64,000 bases of DNA from Ashinkailepas kermadecensis (taxonomy: Eukaryota; Arthropoda; Thecostraca; Neolepadidae): positions 728,501 to 792,500 of the forward strand of contig JAOTOM010005125.1 in assembly GCA_034440615.1 (NCBI GenBank), in the 5' to 3' direction. Numbering within the stretch: position 1 is the stretch's first letter; the number at the start of each line of letters is the position of its first letter. Below, one piece after another: positions 1-29,300 of this stretch. Under the pieces are notes generated by a model. It was given only the letters and a program-made list of their open reading frames with translations. It was not told the origin of the DNA and ran no database searches. The position numbers were made by a program, and so were the translations under genes.

Positions 1-1456
1 CTACGAAACGATCATTTCATTGTTGCCTGGATTCAACCCGTCTGAGCGAATAGCGTAATGACAAATAACGAATTGTCGCTCCTCCGAGAGCACATGCCCC
101 ACGGAGAGCAACACCACACCCTTCTAGCGCAGCCAGCGTGTCACGCCGACTGGTCACGGACGGACTCGGTAATTCCGCCGGCTGTGGGATTCGAACTCAC
201 GAGCTTACGGTCACGAACCCAACGCCCTTCCGACTCAGCTACCACGACGGATTACAATATCAGCCTGTGTCCCGACCTGATGACCTCAGCCGATGGCCTG
301 CGACCTCAGCTGATGGCCCGTTACCTCAGCTGATGACCTGTGACCACAACCGATGGTCTGTGACCTCACCCGATGGCCTGTGACCCCACCCGATGGTGTG
401 TGACCTCAGCTGAGGACCTGTTACCCCAGCCGATGGTCTGTGACCTCAGCTGATGATCTGTGACCTCACCCGATGGGCTGTGGCCCTTAACCCGCAAACC
501 GTGCCCTATGACCCCTAACTCATAATCCGTGTCCTGACCTTCTTGACCGGTAAACTGCAACAGTAACTGTAACGAAGTTAGCTTCTAGCGGTATCTTTAG
601 CATCAAATTAAGTAACCAAGTCATAGCTGTGTGTGTTCGAACCTGCCAGTCGCTGTCCCGCCACATCGCAGTAGCTGGTACGGCGCGCTGAGCTGCTGAG
701 CCAGCGTCTCTGTGCCGATGGCCGGCCGACGGCCCCTCGTGACTTCCGCCGGGTGTGGCGGGTCATGGGTACGGCCGCCGGTCAGTGGTGTGTGGAGGCC
801 CCCAGTGTTCAGGAGTCGCTGACGAGTTGTCGACGAGTTTGGACCGTCACGCTGCTCTGAGCAGAGTCACCGAGTTTTCGTGACCAGCCGGGCAAGCGCC
901 CGGCCGCCGCTCTTTGCCATTGGACAGTCCAGTTAATAGAGGCCAGCTAGCAGCAGCTCCTGCGAGCCAAGCATCAACGGCCCTGACGAGGTTTCCCCAG
1001 ACAATCACTCAAGCCACAAGAAGTTATGGGGCTCCCAGACAGATGGACGGCACAACTCGTCTGCAAACTCGTACAACGCACTCATATTATAGCAAGGCAA
1101 TAGGATGGCGTACTCATATCATACCATAACATGGCAATGGCATAGCGTACTCATATCATACTATAACACGGCAATACCATGACGTACTCATCCCGTACCA
1201 TTACATGGCAATAGCATGGCGTATTTATACCACACCATACCATAATAGCATGGCGTACCCATACCATATCATACAATGACAATACCATGGCGTACTCATA
1301 AAATACCATACCATGGCAATAGCATGGCGTACCTATACCATACCATAACCTGGCGAGCTACCAAACATAACATAATATCATGACCTGTGACCTTTAGCCC
1401 ATGACCGGCGACACACGACTGGTGACCTGTGACCCCGTACACGCCGCCCTCGGTAC
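1..1456. other. Pyrophosphatase downstream intron, left edge
   Basis: Contains the SINE at 120-260, a CAGCTGATGACCTGTGACC repeat at 270-480, and an ATACCATGGCGTACTCATA-type repeat at 1090-1360. The next pyrophosphatase exon was searched for on the minus strand and not found. Confidence 0.6.
120..260 (-). mobile_element. tRNA-derived SINE or tRNA-like sequence
   Basis: The minus strand has GTCGTGGTAGCTGAGTCGG (A-box-like) and, about 40 bases on, GAGTTCGAATCCC (B box), then CCGTCCGTGACCAGTCGGCG, resembling the SINE body. The stems do not form a clean cloverleaf by eye. Confidence 0.55.
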
Positions 1457-19317
<17,861 letters not shown>

Positions 19318-20636
19318 GGCGCTTTCTAGTGGCGACCTTGAACAGTCAGAGAATTAAAGTACACTTCGTGGACTTTATACCCGATGGCCACCTGGATTCC
19401 TGTAGGGGTAGCTTAATTCTGTTTCCTATATTATTTTGTTTTATGATGAAAAAAATGCAAGACTAGAAGGTTTGTGTATATGAAATTTCGTTAGTATCTG
19501 CTGTTCTAATTCATACGCCATCCGGTGCGTGCCTTCGGCATCGCCATATCAATCCACTACTGATCACAGCACTTCTTTTCACGGATGGGCTTTGTCAGCA
19601 CCAATAAGCGTTGTGAACGTTATCGAAAAATCGTTTAGCTTGGTCATCTGAAGTTTTGGTACTTGCTCAACTTCATGCATGCTTATTGCGTTGTGCTATA
19701 TATATAATTTCATGAATTATGTAGTAAGGCGCCTTCTGATGTGCTTGACTGAACTATTTTATGCTAGATGACTATTGGCATCGCCAAGCATTTTGCAATA
19801 CATGGCGAAATGGTTTTGGGTTGATTCTTCCCTGCATCACCATAGGCAATTCAATGTCATGAAGCTTGGAAGGCGAGTCTCCCATTCCCGTGACAACGAC
19901 GCCAGCATAGATCAGGGGCGAATACAGAAGGCATTGGGGGCATGTGCCTGGAAGGTGACACCACTATCGCCGGGAAAAGGCGTGCCTCCGGGAAGGGCCG
20001 AGCGCACTAACCCGCTCAACGGATTTTTCAACCGGAGGCGCCCGCCAGAGAGGAATAAGCACCCATTTGCAATGAAAATGGCGCCCTCCTGAGAGGAAAA
20101 GGCGCCCTTTCTGTGTCCCGGAATTCACCCCCCCCCCCTTTAACTCAACGGATTTTCAGCTGAAGCCGCTCCTCCAGGCACTTTCGCATTGGCACCCCTC
20201 CGAAAAATAACGCCTCTCCAGATGCGTGCTCCAATGACTAGTCCTGAATCCGCCCCTGATGTAGAGTTAATAGGGATATTCTCAACAACAGTGGCGGCAA
20301 TGGCAAGCGGCGGCATGTAAAGACGTCAGCTCACAATTATACCAGCAGCAACATCGAATCGGCCCTCAAATAGTGATGTCGAGAAAACCGTATACATTAC
20401 TGGCTCACATGTTACATATTTCTCCATCACGTAAACAAATCCCATCCCACGTGTACCGCAACAGTTGCGGTGTGCGACCCCAATCCTCGTGCTCTTCGCT
20501 TGATGGTGGCATTGTTGCTGTATATTGATCTCCGTGGATTGTTTCTGATGTAATATACGCCTACTGTAATCCATTTTTATTTGTACAGCTTAGATAGGCG
20601 TTGTAATTGAAGGAAAGACATTGTCCAATAACAGCA
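19318..20636. promoter_or_regulatory. Head-to-head intergenic region between pyrophosphatase and PPAN
   Basis: 1319 bp between the two divergent start codons. It must hold both promoters and 5' UTRs unless non-coding first exons lie elsewhere. I see no unambiguous TATA box; TATATATAATTT at 19698 is only AT-rich. A repeat of GGAAAAGGCG/CTCCGGGAAG type lies at 19960-20220. Confidence 0.5.
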
Positions 20637-20663
20637 ATGGGCAAGAAAGGAAGAGGTAAAAAG
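20637..20663 (+). CDS. PPAN: PPAN exon 1 (nine-codon initiator exon)
   Basis: ATG GGC AAG AAA GGA AGA GGT AAA AAG (MGKKGRGKK) is followed directly by a consensus donor, GTAAGT. It ends in phase 0, and exon 2 starts in phase 0 with GKTRRNNEAS. The short basic MG-K/R start is what the family has at its N-terminus. The exon is inferred from start codon, donor, phase and family match, because no ORF-length signal exists for so short an exon. Intron 1 is 4.3 kb. Confidence 0.75.
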
Positions 20664-23286
20664 GTAAGTAGGATGAGAAGGTAGGTACCTACCTTCGTAC
20701 CTAGGTAGGTACCTAGGTACTGTCATCTTGTTTTGATTAATGTCTATTCTCAATGGGCGTCGATGCAGTAATTTGTTTGTGAGAGAAAGGGCATCTGGTA
20801 TCAACTGATAGTGACATAAAACATGATGCTGAAAATGCCATTTATTTGTAGGTAGGTACCTGTATTGTTATGGCCAATGCTTGGATGAGGAGATGCATGC
20901 AAACTTTGTGAAATTAGCATGCCAATGGTATTCCATGGATTGAATTCAAAGTGTTCAAGGAACCCATAGGTTCCCCCTATGGCCTATGCAACTTATGTGA
21001 CAATACCAGTGCACATGCAGTACCTACCTGATTAGGTATGTACCTAGTCTGGGAAAGTTTGTGGTTTAAGGTAATTTTTGGGTTCTTGGAATTTCTTTTC
21101 CCAATGCAATGTTTATGAATGTGCTTAGCATGATGTGACCACTCATTTCCTCTGCAAATGCATACTTTTCAGTCAGGAAGCAAAATAACACAAAATTGGC
21201 TTGGAGTTGGGCAATTCAGCATAAGTAGTAATGGATATTTTAGTAGTAAAAGGAGTTTTGGGGATTTTTGGACTTTTCTTTCAGAATACCATGTTAGTTA
21301 ATGTGATTCAGAAGATATGACCACTCATTTTCTCTGCTCATGCTTGTGGTAAAATGTTTGTAAGTCTTGTTTTGTGGCTACCTTAAATTGTAATTATACC
21401 TTAGTCTGGAACAGTGATGCAGCTAGGATTTTCTGAAGCATGGAGGGTATGATAAAAAATGAAATAGCAAATGGTTTCAGTGTTGGAAAAACTGGCGTTT
21501 GTTGGTGTTATGCATACCAATAAATTTTGTACTCCAGGATTGTGACTGGACAAAATGAAATATTTTGTACTCCAGAAGGGAAAAGGAAGAACAACATTGT
21601 TTGGTTGAGTTCTACCACTCTAAGTCCATACCTGAAAACAACTAGCAGTTTCAGCAGTCCATATGCGCCCACTCACCAACAATCCCTGTCGACCATAACA
21701 AAACTTTGAAACGCGTACAGCCTGTATAGCATGCCATACCAAGACATGTTTTCGGTGTTGCGCTAAAAACGTCTCCGCTGTCCAATTACAACTGGCGGCA
21801 TGTGACGTCATGTGAGAAGATCCTACTTTTGTGTCACTATATCGTCCATATTTAATTAAATATGTATTCAATATTTATTCAATATTTATTCAATATTTAT
21901 CAATATTTATTGTTATATATTATGCATTTTTATTATTCAACATTTTTTTAATATTTTTTTTTTTTAGAAATGGGGAAAAAACCCTCATTGGAAAAAAAGG
22001 GGGTTGTTTTTTACAGCCGAAGAAAATATTTTAGCCCCCCCTATTAAAAATTAATTTTTATAAAAAAAAAAAAAAAATTTTTTTTAAAAAAAAACAATTT
22101 TTTTAAAAACCCCCCCCCCTCCAAAAAAAAAAAAAAAATATATAAAAAAAAAATTTTTTTAGGAAAAATAAAGTTTCCAAAAAAAAAAAAAAAAAAAAAC
22201 AATAAAATTTTTAAAAAAATAAAAAAATAAAAAATTTTATATTTAAAAAAAAAATAAAAAAAAAATTTTAAAAAAAAAAAAAATATATTTTTAATAAATT
22301 AGGGGGGGGGGAGGTAATTAAAATTCATTTTTTTTTCCTAAACCCCCACTTCCCCCCCCGGCTAATCCCCCTATTTTAACCCTTAGGGTAAGGAAAAAAA
22401 ACCCCCCCTATTTTTTAATAAAAAAAAAAAAAAAAAAAAGGAAGGGGAAAGGGGGGTGGGGGGGTGGGGGGGTTTGTTTTTTTTTTATTTTTGTTTGGGG
22501 TATGGAAAAAAAAAAAAAAAAAATAAAGTTAAATAAAAGTTAAGTTTTTTTTCTTTTCTTTTTATTCAAAATGATAAAAAAAAAAAAATTAATTTATAAT
22601 TAAAAAAAAATGGAGGGGAAGGGGGAGAAAGGGAGGGAAAAAAAACAGGAAGTAGGGGTTGGCTGTGGTGTTTGCCACGCCTGGTTTTTCTCCCCTGTTG
22701 TAAATAGATCAGCCAGAAGGTTTTGTTTGCCTGGTGCAGAGGTTGGTGGTGAAGGTGGAATGTGTAAAGCCTTGGCCCGGCGGTTTTTTTGGGTTTTGTT
22801 TCCTTTTGGGGCCCCCCCCCCCCCCCCGGGGGCCCCCGGGGGGGGCCCCCCCCCATTATTTTTTTTTTTTGTGGGGTGGAAAAAAATTTTTCTTTTTTTT
22901 TTTTTTTTTTTTTTTCGAAATCTTTCTTTTTTTTATAAAAAAAAAAAAACAAAATTTTTTTTTAAATAAAAGAATAAAGGAATAAAGTATTTTATACTTC
23001 ATTGAATTTTTTTTTTTTTTTTTTTTAAATTATTTTAGTAAAAATAAAAATTTAAAAATTTAAAAAAAAAAAAAAAAAAAAAATATTAATTATTTTTTAA
23101 AAAAAATAAAAATAAAAAAAAAAAACTTATTTTTTTTAAATTTTAAATTTTTATAAAAAAAAAATTTTTTAAATAAATTTAAAATAAAAATAAAAATAAT
23201 AAAAAAATTTAATAAAATAATTAAAAAAAAATTAAAAAAATTTTATTTATTTTAATTTTTTTTTTTTTTTTTAAATTAAATTTAAA

Positions 23287-23358
<72 letters not shown>

Positions 23359-26300
23359 ATGTCTAACATTTCCTGTTCTGCATGGTGAAAATCACAATTT
23401 CCTGTTCAAGCTGGTGTGCCTATTGTTGCTAAAGGTGGAAGGGGCCTTGGCTGTGCCTCTTGTCTGCAACCAGACTAAAATGGATAACAATATAGGTGAT
23501 ATGCAGCCAGACTAAGGCATGGTGAACAGCTTGATGTGCTCTGCTGGCTAATTTGTGACAAAATTGTCAAAATCACTTTTCCCTACTTCCTTGTTTTCTG
23601 TTCACACCACATGCACCAGCCTTTTGCTGGCGAACCTGCATGACCATACTGTGCACTGCATCTCCTGTGGCACATTTACCACAGCTCTTCAGGAGTACCA
23701 ATTGTACCCAGGGTGTGAAGGGCTTACACTGGAGAAGGCTTCATTGGGATTGGCATGCTTTGCAGACTGTAAAAGGTTGATGGCTGACAGAGGGAGTGCC
23801 ACTAATGCCAACCCTTGTAAGATGGGCAGCTGGTTCTATCTGCTTATTCAACAGCCTGTGCATCTAACAGACCTTGTCTCCTGTTCGATGATCCATTGCT
23901 TACTGAGTGCTGGTATCTTGCTATTCATTGTCTGGTGTCGCCGTTGTAACTCATTCACTTGTATGATGGTGCAGACATTTGTTTTACCCCTGTCACACCT
24001 TTATTTCATGCCATCAGTCTTTCTGACCACTGCATAATTGATAGCACTATAATGTGAAATGCAAATACAAATTCAAGGTTCTGACAGAAAAAATGCCTTT
24101 TCAGATGAAAAACTTGTATGTTTGAAATACATGACCAATGAAGTTGCTGCATCCCAAAGCCCAAATAACTAACTAACTTTTGTGTTTGGAAGCAAAAAAT
24201 GCATGTTTGTTTTTGCTGTAAAAATACATGATATTTTTTGTGTGTGGCCAAAATGTTTTTGTCACCAAGAATGCATGTTCTTGTGCTGTTATCTACAACA
24301 GTTTTAACATTAAAAGCACAGTGATTTCAATAACTTTTTCCATGTTGCTCACCATTTTTTTTTCCTCCAGACCAATATCTTGGATATCATCCATCAAAGC
24401 TGATAAATGTTCAGTCATTTGATGCATGCAGGATGGTGGAATTGATTCATCTTGACACATTCTGCTTGGCTGGTGGACATGGGAGTGGGGGTGCTGTCCT
24501 TGCAGCCAGCTCTGTTCAACTGACTTGCTCATCATGTGAGGAACAGTTTGTAAATATTTACCAGACATTTTGAGATATCAGCTTTCAAATCTGAAGTTGG
24601 CTCTGGTGTGATTTTTTGTTTGTTGTTGTGGCTTTGCTGTGTGTGTTAAGATATCACCCTCAACTGGCAGGAAACCATTTTTTCAGCTGTGAAGAAGGAT
24701 ATTTGTGGTTACGATAGCCTTTGTTGATACACTGGGAAAAATGTGGTGCAACAATGTAGCATCTAAATAGTTGTGTTTGCAATAATACCCTTTGTTGGTG
24801 TGCAAGGTAAACATGGCTCAACAATCAATCATCCAAATAGTTGTGTCTGCAATGATAGCCTTTGTTGTTGTGCAGTTCAAAACGCTTCACAACAATGAAT
24901 CATCCAAATAGCTGTGTTTGCAATGGTAGCCTTTGTTGGTGTGCAGGGCAAAACACGGCGCAACAATGAGGCCTCCAAGACGGAGGAGCCAGCGCACCTG
25001 AAGCGGGCCGCCCACTCGTTCGTGCTGGCGCGCGGCCGCACCGGCAAATACGTCAGTCAGCTGGTGCTCAACGTCAGGAAGGTCATGGAGCCCTTCACCG
25101 CCACAAATCTGAAGGTCAGTCGAGGTCGCTGACAAACGCTCATAGCCAAGCAATGTAGGGTTGTTTGAGGTTATGGGGCGCTCGCTGTCAATGGTTAGTC
25201 GACGTGGTGGAGGCCTGGACTGTCACTCAGTTCCAGGTTCGTTTAGATAACGAATATGAATATACTCGCGACCATGCATCGCAAGGTCACTTGAGCTCAC
25301 TGTTGTATTGCTGCTATACTATGTCCCCCATCATAAAATATGGTAAGCAATTGCTGGTGGAATTCAGTGCCCGGAAAATGCACGAGGTATTACGAAAGAT
25401 ACAAGGTACAGAAGGCTCCGAAGATATTGCAAAATTAATGTATTCCGAAGAAAAACTTTTTCACCCCAAATTTGCAGTTAACCACTTCACCTTCCAATGA
25501 TCAGGCTGGGTGCCCGGAGTGACGTCATCTGCGACCACGTGTCACGTGTACCACGTGACACGTGTCAAGTCATGTATGTCTGCATATTGTCACCCATGTC
25601 ATTTACATATCATATCATGCACAAACATACCTACTCGTGTGTCACCAGATATTTGTCCAGTGCCATATGTAGCTGGCAACCAGAGGATTCATTTGAAGCT
25701 GTCAGTCTCCCAGACAGGACCGCACGTGATAACCTGCTCCTTATCGCATTAGCTACTGCCGCTGCTCTGCGTGACTTTGACCGACCCGTGTTTGGTTAGC
25801 ACATGGGATCATGCCTGATTAGCATCTAAGGACATGCTGTGACGACTGGACCGATATTCCTGCTTTGACCTTGCCTCCCTGCCATGACCCGTGGCCTCAA
25901 CTTTTGACATGACCTTCATGTTGTGGTGTGACGTCTGTTTGTGACGTGAAATAGCCTGTCCGATCCTCTGCCGTGGCCTGGCCTGCTCACCATATCGTGC
26001 CACTGACCTAACTCTGCCGTGGCCCGGCCTGCTCACCATATCGTGCCACTGACCTAACTGCCGTGGCCTGGCCTGCTCACCATATCGTGCCACTGACCTA
26101 ACTCTGCCGTGGCCTGGCCTGCTCACCATATCGTGCCACTGACCTAACTCTGCCGTGGCCCGGCCTGCTCACCATATCGTGCCACTGACCTAACTCTGCC
26201 GTGGCCCGGCCTGCTCACCATATCGTGCCACTGACCTAACTGCCGTGGCCTGGCCTGCTCACCATATCGTGCCACTGACCTAACTGCCGTGGCCCGGCCT

Positions 26301-29300
26301 GCTCACCATATCGTGCCACTGACCTAACTGCCGTGGCCTGGCCTGCTCACCATATCGTGCCACTGACCTAACTGCCGTGGCCCTTGGCCCGGCCTGCTCA
26401 CCATATCGTGCCACTGACCTAACTCTGCCGTGACCTGGCCTGCTCACCATATCGTGCCACTGACCTAACTCTGCCGTGGCCTGGCCTGCTCACCATATCG
26501 TGCCACTGACCTAACTCTGTTGTGACCTGACATGACCTAATTTTACGTTCCTTCTATGACTTCATGACCTGACCTGATTTTGTCCACCTGCTGTTGCCTG
26601 GCCTATCATCCCCGATATGGTAGCTCTCTTCATTGTGACACATGATTTCTGTTGTGACTTGGTCTTTCCAGTTGGAACTTGGCTTGCCTTCACTTTTGTT
26701 GTGACCCGACATGACACTCATGTTATGATGTGACTTGAGATCCGTGATGACCTGACCTGAATTGGTCTGCCCATTGCAATTTGATCTCACTTCTACTATG
26801 ATCTGACTTTATTTCTGTTGTAATCCGACCTGACTTGGCCTCTCTGTTGTAGCATGGCCTGACCTCCCTGTGATGACGAAATTTGATCCCCTTGTTGTGA
26901 TGTAACCTGGCCTCCCTATGATGACCTAACGATCTCCATGTTGTGATACGACCTGACCCCTCTGCGATGACCTAACAACCTCCCTGTTGTGATGTAACAC
27001 GACCTCTCCATTCGCCAGACCAAGGGCACGACCGTGCGTGACCTGGCGTCGGTGGCCGGCCCGCTAGGGGTCACTCACCTCTGCATGTTCACACACACGC
27101 GGGTGGCCACCTATATGAAGCTGGCCAAGTTTCCCCGCGGCCCCACGCTCACGTTCAGGTGAGGAAGATGAGAGTGTTCACGTTCAGGTGAGGGATATGA
27201 GAGTTTTCAGGTTCAGGTGAGGGAGATGAGAGTTTTCCGGTCCAGTTTAAGCAGTGTCGGTGTGGGCGGCGCCATTAGCCGTGATCTTGCATAAAGTGCG
27301 TCGTGAACCACCCGATAAACAAACAGAATTGTCTACGTTGATGCGGATATTTTACTTTACGAAGGTGTAAATGTAAGGTGTAATGTGCAGGTGTAATAAA
27401 GGTGTAAGTGTAAATAATGTGTAAGCGGATTCTTTTCTGTGTGCTATCGCGATAGGCGAATTCCGAAAATAATATTCAGCTGGACTTGCATTCCGTATCC
27501 AGATCTAGAAAAGTTTGGCCGCTGCCTGCTGAGATTCGAACCGGCGTCCCCAGGGTGCAGGACTACACCCTGACCCGAGACGTACTGCGTCCCCAGGGTG
27601 CAGGACTACACCCTGACCCGAGACGTACTGCGTCCCCAGGGTGCAGGACTACACCCTGACCCGAGACGTGCTACGTCCCCAGGGTGCAGGACTACACCCT
27701 GACCCGAGACGTGCTACGTCCCCAGGGTGCAGGACTACACCCTGACCCGAGACGTACTGCGTCCCCAGGGTGCAGGACTACACCCTGACCCGAGACGTAC
27801 TGCGTCCCCAGGGTGCAGGACTACAGCCTGACCCGAGACGTGCTACGTCCCCAGGGTGCAGGACTACGCTCTGACCCGAGACGTGCTACGTCCCCAGGGT
27901 GCAGGACTACAGCCTGACCCGAGACGTACTGCGTCCCCAGGGTGCAGGACTACAGCCTGACCCGAGACGTACTGCGTCCCCAGGGTGCAGGACTACAGCC
28001 TGACCCGAGACGTCGCGTCCCAGGGTCGGAGCCTGACCCGAGACGTACTGCGTCCCCAGGGTGCAGGACTACACCCTGACCCGAGACGTGCTACGTCCCC
28101 AGGGTGCAGGACTACACCCTGACCCGAGACGTACTGCGTCCCCAGGGTGCAGGACTACACCCTGACCCGAGACGTACTGCGTCCCCAGGGTGCAGGACTA
28201 CACGCTGACCCGAGACGTACTGCGTCCCCAGGGTGCAGGACTACACTCTGACCCGGGACGTGCTACGCTCTCTGCGGCGGATGGTCACCTACAGCAAGCA
28301 GTTCCTGCACGGACCGCTGCTCATCCTCAACAATTTCAACGCCGCCGGCCAGCACGTGCAGCTGATGGCAACCGTGCTGCAGAACATGTTCCCAGTGCTG
28401 AACATTCACAAGGTAGCAGCGGCAGTGGTTAACGTTCACACCGTGATGTAGAACATGTTCCCCGTGCTGAACATTCACAAGGTAGCAGCGGCCGTGGTTA
28501 ACGTTCAGGAGAGTTTGCGATAGTTCGCGGGGGTTCGCGGAGTGTTATATAGTGTTCGCTGCCCGTGTCCCCAGGTGAAGCTGAACAACCTGCGGCGGGC
28601 GGTGCTGTAGTGTTCTGTAGTGTTATATAGTGTTCGCTGCCCGTGTCCCCAGGTGAAGCTGAACAACCTGCGGCGGGCGGTGCTGTTCAGCTACAATGCC
28701 GAGGACGAGACGATCGACTTCCGCCACTACACGGTCAAGGTGGTGCCGGTCGGCATCTCCCGAGGCGTGAAGAAGCTCGTCAACCGTACGCACGTGCCCA
28801 ACATGGGCCGGCTGGGCGACATGGCCGAGTTTGTGATGAAGTGAGTACGGCGACCACGTCCGCTCTGGCTGGGGGATAATCGGTGGTCTTTCGGTGTCTG
28901 AGTGCGAGATATTCGCCACCCCTCCCCCAAACAAAAAGGAACATGACAATTTCCGTACATATTTAAAAGGCTGGGAACCAGGGGTGTTTTTTAGGGGCAT
29001 GTGCCCCCTCAATGTTGGTTTTCCCCTCCAATAATTTCAACTTTTACCATGGGACCTTATGGAGTGTGCCATCTATTCCATTTTGCCAGGCCCATTGCCT
29101 TCATTTATTTCCCCCCCCCCCCACCCAATAATTATCAAATCAACACCCATGCGGTCTGACCTGACCCGACCTCCCCCCACAGGGCAGGGTACGGCAGCGA
29201 GTCGGAGGGTGAGGAGGACCCCAGCAGCCATGTCCAGCTGGCGCAGGAGGTGCGCTCACGGGGCAACATCGTGAACGCCCAGTCTGCCATCCGACTGGTG

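Noticed and set aside
22566..22985. Phe/Lys-rich ORFs
   Set aside because: Translation of homopolymer-rich, unreliable sequence.
23555..24568. Transposase remnant in PPAN intron 1
   Set aside because: A short NPNEAF-like fragment is suggestive, but frames are broken and nothing diagnostic remains.
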